Origin: Adonisia turfae CCMR0081 | GTDB lineage: Bacteria > Cyanobacteriota > Cyanobacteriia > Phormidesmidales > Phormidesmidaceae | Direction: 5' to 3' | Assembly (NCBI RefSeq): GCF_011009555.1 | Contig: NZ_QXHD01000003.1 | Span: 173,986 to 210,090, forward strand | Length of the DNA: 36,105 nt | The notes under the pieces: model-generated | Database searches by the model: none | Told to the model about the DNA's origin: nothing | The model's input: only the letters and a program-made list of their open reading frames with translations | Translations under genes and position numbers: made by a program | Shown: piece by piece, positions 16,006-24,725 of the stretch | Numbering within the stretch: position 1 is the first letter of the stretch | How the letters are laid out: every line of letters begins with the position of its first letter

Positions 16006-19000
16006 TCAATTCTCAACTGCTCCCAGCGCCTTCAAAGACTCTTTTTGAGCAGCGGTTAACCCTTGCACATCGGTAATATTCATATTCTCGTAAGGTCTGG
16101 GCACCATCAGCGTCTTCAAACATTCACCCGTAGCAACAGTCCAAAATCGAATCGTTTGATCCGAACTGCCACTGGCCAGTATTTGACCATCGGCGGTAAA
16201 GGATAGTGAATTGACACGTCCATGATGTAAATCTAGAATCCGTAACAATTTGCCTGTGTTAGCATCCCAAAGCTTAACCGTCTGATCGTCGCCACCCGTG
16301 GCGATGGTGCTGCCATCCGGGCTAAAATCAGCCGCCCAAACAGTTGACTGGTGCCCTTGCAGAGTTTTTAGCAGCTTACCCGTCTTAGGATTCCACAGTT
16401 GTACTGTGCCATCATCACCGCCGATCACTAACAGTTGACCATCACAATGGAACCCTAACGTCCAGGTGGCAGTTTTTTGACTTTGCAAAACAGTGAGCAA
16501 TTCTCCCGTTGCCGTATCCCACAGTTTAATGGCACCATCCATACCCGTACTGGCAAAGTATTGACCATCCGGGCTAAAGCGAGCTGCAAATACCCAACCG
16601 TCATGGGCCTCAATGGTTTTAATCACCTGCCCAGAGGGCACATCCCATAGGCGCACTGTTTGGTCGAATCCACTACTCAACAGCAGTTGACCATCGGCGC
16701 TAAATTCTACGAAATATACGGCAAAATCATGCCCATGCAGCATCTTCAAAAGCCGACCTGTTGCCACATCCCATAGACTGATAGTGTTCTCAACACCACT
16801 ACCGGCTACCATCTTGCCATCGGGACTGACCGCCACCCCTAAGACGGCGTCACTCTGCCCTTCGAATGTGCTGATCAGCTCACCCGTCTCTACATGCCAA
16901 AGTCTCACCTTGTGATCGCTACTGCCACTCACTAAGAGAGGTTTATTAGGATGAAAACGCACTGAGTTCACCCAACTGGAGAAGCCCTGCAATGCCTTGA
17001 AAAGACGTTTCTGGGGTATTTCCCATAGTCTAATGGTGTGATCATTGCTGCCAACGGCCAACTGTTGACCATCGGGGCTAAATGCCAGGGCCCATACGAG
17101 GCTAGTATAAACGGTTGCAATGCGCAGTAGCTGGCCGGTTTTCGGGTTCCATAACTTGGTTGTAGCATCAGCACTACCGCTAGCAAGATAATGACCACAG
17201 GGGCTAAACGCCACGGATGAGATCCAATATTTGTGTGCTTGGAATGTTAGTTCAATTTGTCGGGTTTGCCAATTCCAGATGCGAATACTGCCATCATTTT
17301 CACCAATAGCCAAATACTGCCCATCTGGACTAAAACTGACACATTTAGGCTCAGTTTCACAATGCCAGACAGTGATCACGTCTCCCGTTTGGGTGTCCCA
17401 AATACGCAGGGTTTTATCAACGCTAACACTGGCAATTTGTTGGCCGTCTGGGCTAAAGACAGCTGCATTAATCTGTTGAGTATGTCCGGTTAATCGATGT
17501 CGAGGTTTGTAGGTGTTTAAATCCCACAGGATCAAATGAGTGTCAAGGCTACCGCTCACTAGCAAATTATCGGTGGGGCTAGTATTTATGGTCCAGACAA
17601 TACCTGTATGCTCTTTTAGCACCTGAATCAATTGGCCTGTAGCGACATCCCAAATATTGATTTCTCCAGCCTTGCCTTCAGTCGCTAAGTGTTTACCATT
17701 ATGGATAAAATCCACAGCAATCACCCAGCTGGTTGACGCTTCTTTTATGATCAAGATCGGTCTCTGATCAACCGTTCGCCAGACAACAACTCGCCCATCT
17801 CCTTCACCGGTGGCCAGAAGTGAGCCATCAGGACTATAGGCAACACTGGCAACAGGATCTAAGGGTTGATTAAATGCCGCTTCTTTAAATACAGTATGGG
17901 AAAAGTCAACCTGTTGCAGAGGCACATGCTGTAGATAGGCATGATAAATTGTTAGTCTTGATAAATCCAACTCCGTAAAGTCTATAGCCAGGGCCCACGC
18001 AAGATTAATCAGATTGCCAGCGCTATAGCCAGTGGCTTGCTTCTGAAGTGATTGCAGGATTTTGAGATGGTCCAGAATAGCCGGTTCTGGATGCGATAAC
18101 GATTGCCTCAACTGCTCAGCAACAACCTGTAAGATCAGCCTTTCTTGGCTCTCTCGTACAAAATCTTTGACAGTCGTTTTAATTAAGGCATAGGTGACTG
18201 TTGCCAGAGATTTTAGGGGCTGGCTGCTAAAACACTCAGGATCAATTAATTCCTCACCGATCTGTTCAATCAGCCGATCGATGACATACTCCATAATCAC
18301 CGGCTGCTGGGTATAGGTATTACCCCGTCGTTCAATTAGAGAACGCCAACAGAGCGATTCGATGGCTTCAATTAATTTGGTCTTATGGCAGGACGGATAA
18401 ATATCCGCCTTGAGTTCAGTAATTGTGGTCCAATCGCGATTAATCGCCAGCCAGGTCATGACCGTTTGTTCCAGGGGAGAGAGACGGTCAAACTGAACAT
18501 CTAACAATTTTCGTGCACCATTAAAGAGCAAGGTGTCTTCTTCTAGAAATAGGGAGATATCGCCATCAAACACATCGCGGATAGAACTGCTGATGATCTG
18601 CAGCGATAGGGGACTGTGGCCGTAGCGATCGCAAAGCCGTTTTTTATCATCTTGGCTACCCACCAGTTGCTTCGCTTCAATCAGAGCCAGTGCCGCCTCC
18701 GGCGAACCTTCTAACTGCAACACCTGCACCGCAGGATTTGCCTCTGACATCGTGGCCACCTCAGCCGGTTTTTCTCGGCTGGTTAGCAACAGACAGCTTT
18801 GATGGTTAGTCTGACCGGCAACTGACACCAGCTCACTATAGTTCTCATAGCCCTCACGATATTGACCCGCCCGTTCTCCCCCCTTAAACAGGGTTTCCAC
18901 ATTGTCCAAAATCAGTAAACATCGCGCTTGCCGTAGCCAATGCACCCATCGAGTCAGGGAACAGGTCGCTTCTTGCTGGTTAGATATAAACGGCACTAAC

Positions 19001-20073
19001 TCTTCTAGCAACCCATTTAGCGGCGGTGCATTACGCAGCGAACGCCAGATGATAAAGTCAAACTTTGTCTGCAGCTCATGAATCACCTTGGCCGCCAGGG
19101 ACGTTTTGCCAATGCCGCCCATCCCCACCACAGTCACCAGGCGACACTGGTCTTGGCCAATCCATTGACATAGCTGGCCTGACTCCTCTGAGCGGCCATA
19201 GAAAAAACTAATATCTGGAGCTTCTCCCCAGTCGATTTGTGGTTTTGTTTTGGGAGCACCGATGGCCACAGACTCAGTAGTCAATTGACCCGACCATGGC
19301 TCAGCCTGTCTAGGGGTGGGTGTTGGTGTTTCATCTAAAAGCAGCTGTTCATAAAACTGGCGTGTTTCTAGACTGGGGTCAATGCCCATTTCATCCCGCA
19401 GCAGCGTCATGCACTGGTGGTACACCTGTAGGGCATTGGCTCGTTCTCCCTGCTGGGCATGGTACTGCATCAAGGTTAGATAGCCCGACTCATTCAGGGG
19501 TTCTAGCTGGAGTAAGCGTTGGGTAGTTGCGATCGCATCCCGATACTCTCCCAATTCAGCTAACACCGAACTCAAGTCAGCCAACCCATTGATCAAAAGC
19601 TGATGCAAACGATGGCGCTCCGGTTCAATCCAATCGTCATAGCAGGTGGGGAGTAGTTCACCTTGATACAGCTCAATAGCTTGCTTGAGACTCTCGGCCT
19701 TGGCTGGAGCCGTCACCGCCTCAGCCGCCTGGGCAATTTTGGTTTCAAATGCCGCCACATCCAACCAGAATGAATATTGAGGTCGCCATTGAATCGTTTG
19801 GGGTGTGACCGCCAGTAGCTGATCCGCATCTGGCAAAATCTGTCTCAGCCGATGCAGTTCTCGCCTCAGACTCGTTTTTGCTTTGCTATCGGTGGTATCT
19901 GGCCAAAATACACTGGCCAGCTGCGCCCTCGGCTGGGGTGTTTGCGCATTTAGCACCAAATAAGCGATCAACGACTGATATCTATCTGCCTGTAATCCTT
20001 CGACCGGTTGGTGCTCAAACGTTAATCGAAAATGACTTAGCAGATGGATACATAGTCGTTTGGAAGATTGCAT
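16006..20073 (-). CDS. STAND regulator: SARP-type winged helix + BTAD, NB-ARC NTPase, 14 WD40 repeats
   Basis: 1355 aa. N-terminus: OmpR/SARP-like winged helix (about 10-95, [20 protein letters not shown]), then a BTAD helical domain (about 105-247, ending [17 protein letters not shown]). Next an NB-ARC NTPase: P-loop GMGGIGKT (317-324), Walker [10 protein letters not shown] (385-393), sensor-like LLLTSREKP (428-436), GHSPL (485-489). A short pentapeptide-like linker (about 690-735, [11 protein letters not shown]) leads to 14 WD40 repeats (about 741-1325), enough for two seven-bladed propellers. The tail [19 protein letters not shown] is familiar from cyanobacterial WD40/NB-ARC proteins. Known family logic: ligand binding by the repeats releases NTPase-driven oligomerisation, here coupled to a DNA-binding/BTAD head as in Streptomyces AfsR, where TPRs replace WD40s. 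No putative target operator is evident. HIP1 octamers occur at 18625 and 19529. Confidence 0.93.
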   Translation of the reverse strand: MQSSKRLCIHLLSHFRLTFEHQPVEGLQADRYQSLIAYLVLNAQTPQPRAQLASVFWPDTTDSKAKTSLRRELHRLRQILPDADQLLAVTPQTIQWRPQYSFWLDVAAFETKIAQAAEAVTAPAKAESLKQAIELYQGELLPTCYDDWIEPERHRLHQLLINGLADLSSVLAELGEYRDAIATTQRLLQLEPLNESGYLTLMQYHAQQGERANALQVYHQCMTLLRDEMGIDPSLETRQFYEQLLLDETPTPTPRQAEPWSGQLTTESVAIGAPKTKPQIDWGEAPDISFFYGRSEESGQLCQWIGQDQCRLVTVVGMGGIGKTSLAAKVIHELQTKFDFIIWRSLRNAPPLNGLLEELVPFISNQQEATCSLTRWVHWLRQARCLLILDNVETLFKGGERAGQYREGYENYSELVSVAGQTNHQSCLLLTSREKPAEVATMSEANPAVQVLQLEGSPEAALALIEAKQLVGSQDDKKRLCDRYGHSPLSLQIISSSIRDVFDGDISLFLEEDTLLFNGARKLLDVQFDRLSPLEQTVMTWLAINRDWTTITELKADIYPSCHKTKLIEAIESLCWRSLIERRGNTYTQQPVIMEYVIDRLIEQIGEELIDPECFSSQPLKSLATVTYALIKTTVKDFVRESQERLILQVVAEQLRQSLSHPEPAILDHLKILQSLQKQATGYSAGNLINLAWALAIDFTELDLSRLTIYHAYLQHVPLQQVDFSHTVFKEAAFNQPLDPVASVAYSPDGSLLATGEGDGRVVVWRTVDQRPILIIKEASTSWVIAVDFIHNGKHLATEGKAGEINIWDVATGQLIQVLKEHTGIVWTINTSPTDNLLVSGSLDTHLILWDLNTYKPRHRLTGHTQQINAAVFSPDGQQIASVSVDKTLRIWDTQTGDVITVWHCETEPKCVSFSPDGQYLAIGENDGSIRIWNWQTRQIELTFQAHKYWISSVAFSPCGHYLASGSADATTKLWNPKTGQLLRIATVYTSLVWALAFSPDGQQLAVGSNDHTIRLWEIPQKRLFKALQGFSSWVNSVRFHPNKPLLVSGSSDHKVRLWHVETGELISTFEGQSDAVLGVAVSPDGKMVAGSGVENTISLWDVATGRLLKMLHGHDFAVYFVEFSADGQLLLSSGFDQTVRLWDVPSGQVIKTIEAHDGWVFAARFSPDGQYFASTGMDGAIKLWDTATGELLTVLQSQKTATWTLGFHCDGQLLVIGGDDGTVQLWNPKTGKLLKTLQGHQSTVWAADFSPDGSTIATGGDDQTVKLWDANTGKLLRILDLHHGRVNSLSFTADGQILASGSSDQTIRFWTVATGECLKTLMVPRPYENMNITDVQGLTAAQKESLKALGAVEN

Positions 20074-20163
20074 TACTCTATGCTCGACCGTTCACAAACA
20101 TCAAGAGGGAAAAGCACAACATTATCAGATAATTTGTTGGGCATTGCTGATCCGAACTGAGTT

Positions 20164-20751
20164 CTACAGGTTAGCCCTCATCAATAGACACCCTCCCTGG
20201 TGTGGAATCAGAGGATGGGGCTGGAGTTCGATGGGCCTGACGCTCTCAAATCCATGGCGCTGATATAACCGCTGGGCCCCGATATTATCTGCCAATACGA
20301 TCAGACTTAAACTGTTATAGCCTTCTGTTTGGGCTTTTGCTTTTGTGAGCTCAAGCAGCCGGGAGCCGATCCCTTTGTGCTGATAGTCTTTTAAAACACA
20401 GAGGGCATCAAGAAAAAAACTGCCGTCCACTCGGGCCGAGAAAAAGTCTTGAAAGTGCTCAAGCCGGTCTGTTGGGAAAAAGTCACGCATTTCCGGGGTA
20501 ATTTGATGATAGGTGGCCGGAAATGAGAGGGCCATGCCAATGACGTGGTGATTCAATTCGGCCACAATGGCACTGCGATAAGAGTGAGGATACACATCCT
20601 GTTCCAGGCTAGATGCGACAAACTGCAATGCGGAAACCCCTGGCACCAAATCGTGGAAAAGAAACTCGACGGCTCCATCCGAGGCGATATACTCTAGTTC
20701 AGCCAGAATCTTGCTATCTGCCTTTTGGCCTTCTCGGTATAGAACTTCCAT
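20164..20751 (-). CDS. GNAT family N-acetyltransferase
   Basis: 195 aa from the ATG; an in-frame GTG three codons upstream (20758-20760) is an equally possible start. The C-terminal half carries the acetyl-CoA-binding motif A: LDALCVLKDYQHKGIGSRLL (Q-x-x-G-x-G/S) and then motif B, LIVLADNIGAQRLYQRHGFE. The N-terminal segment (EYIASDGAVEFLFHDLVPG) resembles uncharacterised cyanobacterial and proteobacterial GNATs. The substrate, a small molecule or a protein N-terminus/lysine, cannot be inferred. It lies about 110 bp downstream of the photoreceptor-like GAF gene on the same strand, so the two may be cotranscribed. Confidence 0.88.
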   Translation of the reverse strand: MEVLYREGQKADSKILAELEYIASDGAVEFLFHDLVPGVSALQFVASSLEQDVYPHSYRSAIVAELNHHVIGMALSFPATYHQITPEMRDFFPTDRLEHFQDFFSARVDGSFFLDALCVLKDYQHKGIGSRLLELTKAKAQTEGYNSLSLIVLADNIGAQRLYQRHGFESVRPIELQPHPLIPHQGGCLLMRANL

Positions 20752-20860
20752 GGGGGCCACCGCTCAGAGGGTGCTTTAAAGGTAGCATTCAGGGCTCGAT
20801 CAGTAGTCATCCGTGATCTGCCGTAGGAAACCAGCCGTCGCTCCTGGCCACAGCCCCCCC

Positions 20861-21400
20861 TCAATGATCCTGAATAGAAGGAGCCGAGGCCAGGGTTAAA
20901 GCGCCTGCCTGCATACGTTTAACATCCATCTCTGACCAGGTCTTGGGACCTTGACAGTGATGGGCCACGAGCAAACCCCATAGCCCCTGATTAGTCAAAA
21001 TGGGCACTACCAAATTGGCTCGCACATGCAAGTGTCGCAAAAAGTCACGGTGACAAGGCTCAATGGGGGCTGTTTCAATATCCTCAATGGCTCTGATGCG
21101 ACCAGCCAAATAAAGCTCAGCATACTCATCGTTAAAACATTGGTCTGGCCCGGTCGAACCGTAAATAGAGAATTCCCCGGCACTTAGGGCTTCAAAGGTG
21201 ACCTGGCCTTCCCATTGATTGTAAAAATAATAGATAACGACTCGATTAACCTGTAGAAAGGTGCGCAGGTCCTCAGTCGTCTTTTGCACTAGCTGATCAC
21301 GCTGTATGGTCTGTCCCAGACGCTGCAGGATAGACCCGATTGCGCCGACTTCGGTATCGACCCGTTGAGCATGAATATTTGGATCAAACTGGGTCGTCAT
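20861..21400 (-). CDS. Stand-alone cyanobacteriochrome-type GAF protein (DXCF class)
   Basis: 179 aa, essentially one GAF domain (about 25-170) with no output domain. Bilin-binding features are present: the canonical chromophore Cys-His pair C116-H117 in IEPCHRDFLRHLHVRANLVVPIL-type context, the following LWGLLVAHHC, and a D-x-C-F motif (DQCF, 86-89) whose Cys88 lies exactly 28 residues before Cys116, the same spacing as Cys494/Cys522 in TePixJ. These features define DXCF cyanobacteriochromes, which bind phycoviolobilin or phycocyanobilin through two thioethers and typically photoswitch between a blue-absorbing and a green/teal state. Photoactivity is inferred, not shown. With no kinase, cyclase or methyl-acceptor domain, it may act through a partner protein; the GNAT gene downstream is the only co-oriented neighbour. 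Confidence 0.85.
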   Translation of the reverse strand: MTTQFDPNIHAQRVDTEVGAIGSILQRLGQTIQRDQLVQKTTEDLRTFLQVNRVVIYYFYNQWEGQVTFEALSAGEFSIYGSTGPDQCFNDEYAELYLAGRIRAIEDIETAPIEPCHRDFLRHLHVRANLVVPILTNQGLWGLLVAHHCQGPKTWSEMDVKRMQAGALTLASAPSIQDH

Positions 21401-21587
21401 GGTAAAAAAGCAGCATTTCTCAGCATTAATTCCCTTGTATCACTTGCTATAGCAAAAATTTAATTAATTCACAGAATTTTAAGCAACAGAAAGATTTTCA
21501 GCACCCTAGTCTGAACTAATTGACAAACATCAAAAAAGCTTCAAAATAAATTGTTGCTTTACGTGGTTTTCTAAGTGGACGGCAACG

Positions 21588-23105
21588 ATGACAGATATTC
21601 GGTTAATTCGAGGTCGCTGGGTTTTTACGGGTGAGACTACGCTAACTGATGGCGCGATCGCAATCCAGGACGATACTATTGTGGCGGTCGATTCCTGGGC
21701 GACGTTACAGGCGACCTATCCCCAGGCAGCGGTGATTGGCTCTGATAAGTTTGCTGTGATGCCGGGGTTAATCAATGCCCACCACCACAGTAATGGGGTG
21801 CCCAATTCTCTCCAGGGTGTGAACGATGATTTTCTAGAACTGTGGCTGTTTGCCAATATTGGCTTGCGATCGCAAGATCCTAAACTTAAAACTTTACTGA
21901 GTATTGCCCAGCTATTGCAGAGCGGGGTAACCAGCGTTGTCGATGTGGCCAGCCTTGGTGGCACCGCCCAGGACTGTCGGGACAATCTTGAGGGACGACT
22001 GGCCGCCTATGGGCAAGCTGGCATGCGCGTCGCCCTAACGCCGGGCATTCGCTATGAAAATATGTTTGTCCATGGTGAAGATGACGCCTTTTTAACCAGT
22101 CTGCCAGAAGACTTAAGACAGCGGCTGCAAACCTTGGTGCCCATGGTACAGACCTTATCCAGAACAGCGCACATAGAGCTGATTACCGACTTTGTTCAAC
22201 AGTATCAGACTCACCCCCACATTGATATCTGGTTTGGTCCACCAGGCCCCCAATGGGTAGGCGATGAGTTACTGGTGCAGATGGTGGATGCTGCTGAGCG
22301 CTTAGATACCCATGTCCAAACCCATGCCCTGGAGTCATTCTATGAAAAACTGATGGGGCCGCGTCTCTATGGTCAATCTGTGATTGCTCACTTAAACCAA
22401 CTGGGGGTACTGAGCCCTCGGTTCTCCATTGCCCACGGCGTCTGGCTCACACCAGCTGACATTGAAATTTTGGCGACAACTGGAGCTGCGGTCAGCCACA
22501 ACCCCAGCTCTAATCTGCGGCTGCGGGCGGGCATGGCTCCGCTGACAGCCATGCTCTCTGGTGGGGCCACCGTCGGGTTAGGCATGGATGGCACTACCCT
22601 TGGCGATGATGAGGACATGTTTGCTGAAATGCGATTAGCGGCGCGGCTGCAGCGGTCTCCTCAAATTAATAGCCCGGCCCCTGGCTATGGCGATATCTTT
22701 CAGCTGGCAACAACAGGCAGTGCTAAGCTCATGGGCAAAGAGCAACAGCTTGGCAAACTTGCCCCTAGCTATCGGGCCGATGTGGTGTTGGTAAATTGCG
22801 ATCGCATCACCTGGCCCTGGGTGTCTCCTGAGGCCAATCCCCTCCATGTCATGCTGATGCGGGCCAAAGCCACCGATGTCGATACGGTTCTGGTTAATGG
22901 CAAAGTTGTCTTAAAATCAGGCACACCCACCGGTTTTGACCTACAAGCAGTTGGACAAACCATTGCCGAACAACTTGCAGCCGCCCCCAACCGAGACAAC
23001 TATCGCACACTAGCGGCAGAGCTCATCCCCTATTTAAGTAACTGGTATGCCCAATGGGAAGTACCGCCCTTATCTCCCTATGCCGCCTTCAACTCTCGCA
23101 CTTAG
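21588..23105 (+). CDS. Amidohydrolase (ATZ/TRZ, S-adenosylhomocysteine/cytosine-deaminase-like)
   Basis: 505 aa. Metal-dependent amidohydrolase with N- and C-terminal beta-sandwich segments around a TIM barrel. Visible ligands: HxH in INAHHHS (H65, H67), H246 in THALES, H283 in IAHGVWL and D334 in GLGMDGT; HNPSSNLRL (about 304-312) is the usual substrate-loop motif of the chlorohydrolase/SAH-MTA deaminase group. Family members remove amino or chloro groups from nucleosides, guanine or triazines; the exact substrate cannot be chosen here. Two HIP1 octamers (21654, 21866) fall at its start and a third at 22798. It is divergent from the GAF gene, with 187 bp between the starts, and convergent with the hydrolase gene. 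Confidence 0.88.
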   Translation: MTDIRLIRGRWVFTGETTLTDGAIAIQDDTIVAVDSWATLQATYPQAAVIGSDKFAVMPGLINAHHHSNGVPNSLQGVNDDFLELWLFANIGLRSQDPKLKTLLSIAQLLQSGVTSVVDVASLGGTAQDCRDNLEGRLAAYGQAGMRVALTPGIRYENMFVHGEDDAFLTSLPEDLRQRLQTLVPMVQTLSRTAHIELITDFVQQYQTHPHIDIWFGPPGPQWVGDELLVQMVDAAERLDTHVQTHALESFYEKLMGPRLYGQSVIAHLNQLGVLSPRFSIAHGVWLTPADIEILATTGAAVSHNPSSNLRLRAGMAPLTAMLSGGATVGLGMDGTTLGDDEDMFAEMRLAARLQRSPQINSPAPGYGDIFQLATTGSAKLMGKEQQLGKLAPSYRADVVLVNCDRITWPWVSPEANPLHVMLMRAKATDVDTVLVNGKVVLKSGTPTGFDLQAVGQTIAEQLAAAPNRDNYRTLAAELIPYLSNWYAQWEVPPLSPYAAFNSRT

Positions 23106-23133
23106 TAAGCATTAGGTTATCCCAGGGCACCCA

Positions 23134-23150
23134 CAAGGGAATGGCCCTTG
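23134..23150. terminator. Short stem-loop between convergent genes
   Basis: caaggg (23134-23139) and cccttg (23145-23150) form a 6-bp stem with a 5-nt loop, about 30 bp after the amidohydrolase stop and 85 bp from the end of the convergent hydrolase gene. There is no T-tract, so termination activity is uncertain. A 10-bp tandem repeat (AAATTAACYT twice, 23175-23194) lies just beyond it. Confidence 0.35.
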
Positions 23151-23236
23151 GCGACATCACAGCCCTAGAAATTTAAATTAACTTAAATTAACCTCGAAGA
23201 AATCTTTGAAACCTGGCAGCTATTGGGTATATCGTC

Positions 23237-24382
23237 TTAAATAGCCTTCAAAAAATTACTAACACTGGCATCCCACAGCGGACGATCCACACCGATCAAC
23301 TGATGATGACCAGCATCTGCGGACACCACTAACTGTTTTGTAGCTGGAATATTGTGCACCAATGCTTCAATATCGCTAACCGGAGTCCATTTATCCTGCG
23401 CCCCATGGATAACCAGGGTGGGGCATTCAACGGCTTTGGCATAGTTGATGGGATTATGGCTAAAGCCATTGATACCGTGCTGGATACTAGCCCAGAAAAT
23501 AAGTAAGGTTGCCGTCGGGTCTGTGGGAATTTTGTGGTGGCGTAACCGACTTTTCACCGCATCAATCAGACGGATAAAAGGTAATTCTAGGACGATGGCA
23601 TCGGGGATGATGTTATGGGTTGCGATCGCTCTTAAAATCGCCGCCGTACCCATGGAAACACCATAGAGAATAATGGGCGAATCCCCATTCCCTTGAACAA
23701 CATTTCGATGCTTTACATCGTTAAAAACAGTGACAACATCCTGAGCTTCTGCAATGCCCAGGGTCACAGTATTGCCACTGGAACCGCCCACCCCTTGAAA
23801 ATCCACTAAAACCGTATTAAACCCCAGGGAAGCAAAGCTCTGGGCAGGCGGAATCAGTTGACTGCTTTTAGTGCCCAAATTACCTGGGAATAGAATCACC
23901 GTTCCTCTAGGCACCGCAGTTTGAGCAGGAATTTCCCAAGTTTCTAGCCACCTGGATTGACCAATGGGAAGAGTGCGCGTGCCATAGAATACCCCCCGAT
24001 CTGAGGGAGTCTGGGAATGACTGGGCTTCGGTACACCGAGGCCAATCTGTCCCGGTGAACGCACATGGGTCATGTGGTGGGCCAGCAGATAGGGTGGAAA
24101 GTTAAGGCTAAAAAGCAAAATTGCTAACCCCCAGCACAGCTGCCGCCGTCGTTGATGGTTGATCGGTCTAGAAACCGGCACCGGCCTTCTACTCAGAACC
24201 TGAGCAGCTACAATGCAGCCAGTGCCACCAAATAGACAAAACGCCCCTACCTGAACCAGGGGAAAAACCCAGGCGTTAACAGCCCCTAACAAATGTAATA
24301 CAACCAAGGCCACTGTTAGACCGACTGGCGCAAGTAACGTTAAAAAACCAACATTAAGCAACCGTTTGCAAGGGACAGTCAT
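23237..24382 (-). CDS. Membrane-anchored alpha/beta hydrolase (S33-like)
   Basis: 381 aa. The first ~105 residues contain three predicted membrane helices (about 12-34, 38-61, 82-101). The rest is an alpha/beta-hydrolase fold: oxyanion/HG-like segment VILFPGNLG, nucleophile elbow YGVSMGTA (GVSMG 241-245, Ser243), acid IHGAQDKWTP (D330) and a C-terminal His in DAGHHQ (His359 or His360). The GAQDKWTPV acid loop is common in serine aminopeptidase S33 and esterase/lipase-like members. The substrate is unknown; the membrane domain suggests a lipid or envelope substrate on one face of a membrane. Convergent with the amidohydrolase and divergent from the GT-C gene. Confidence 0.87.
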   Translation of the reverse strand: MTVPCKRLLNVGFLTLLAPVGLTVALVVLHLLGAVNAWVFPLVQVGAFCLFGGTGCIVAAQVLSRRPVPVSRPINHQRRRQLCWGLAILLFSLNFPPYLLAHHMTHVRSPGQIGLGVPKPSHSQTPSDRGVFYGTRTLPIGQSRWLETWEIPAQTAVPRGTVILFPGNLGTKSSQLIPPAQSFASLGFNTVLVDFQGVGGSSGNTVTLGIAEAQDVVTVFNDVKHRNVVQGNGDSPIILYGVSMGTAAILRAIATHNIIPDAIVLELPFIRLIDAVKSRLRHHKIPTDPTATLLIFWASIQHGINGFSHNPINYAKAVECPTLVIHGAQDKWTPVSDIEALVHNIPATKQLVVSADAGHHQLIGVDRPLWDASVSNFLKAI

Positions 24383-24725
24383 AGTGGGGGTACTACATTA
24401 GTATCTGCTTACGAAGGTTTCCTTCATCAGTGACAGTCAATATTTCGGTTGAAGTGCAAAAGCATCCAACTCCCCACCTGAGTAGAGAGTCTATCTTTCT
24501 ATGGAATCTTCAACGGTTGGCCAAGTGCGACAATATTTCTTGCAACACAATTCCGTAACAAAAAATAGCGTTCTAATGTTTTAATCCTCTGTCAAGTAAC
24601 CTACAGTAAGCTCATTGGCAAGGAAGCTCACGCGCTGCTACTTATGGGTAGGATAGTGGAATGGAATAGTCCCTAAAGCTTCCTCAGCGCATTAGTTAAG
24701 CTCTAACCCACCTGATCTACTCAAA
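24383..24725. promoter_or_regulatory. Divergent intergenic region upstream of hydrolase and GT-C genes
   Basis: 343 bp separating two divergent starts, so it should contain both promoters; no individual promoter box can be called with confidence. Near the GT-C side, aggaagct (24621-24628) is complementary to agcttcct (24677-24684) and gcgctg (24632-24637) to cagcgc (24685-24690), an interleaved arrangement that could give alternative leader structures or be chance. No ORF seen. Confidence 0.4.

Noticed and set aside
16968..17493. Several medium ORFs inside the WD40 gene on other frames
   Set aside because: Out-of-frame shadows of a repetitive coding region.
23175..23194. Tandem AAATTAACYT repeat resembling a Pho box
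   Set aside because: Period is 10 rather than 11 bp, only two units, and it lies between the 3' ends of convergent genes.
24621..24690. Interleaved complementary segments resembling a pseudoknot in the GT-C leader
   Set aside because: Second strands are directly adjacent with no connecting loop while the intervening loop is ~39 nt, so the two stems are hard to form together; 8- and 6-bp matches can arise by chance.
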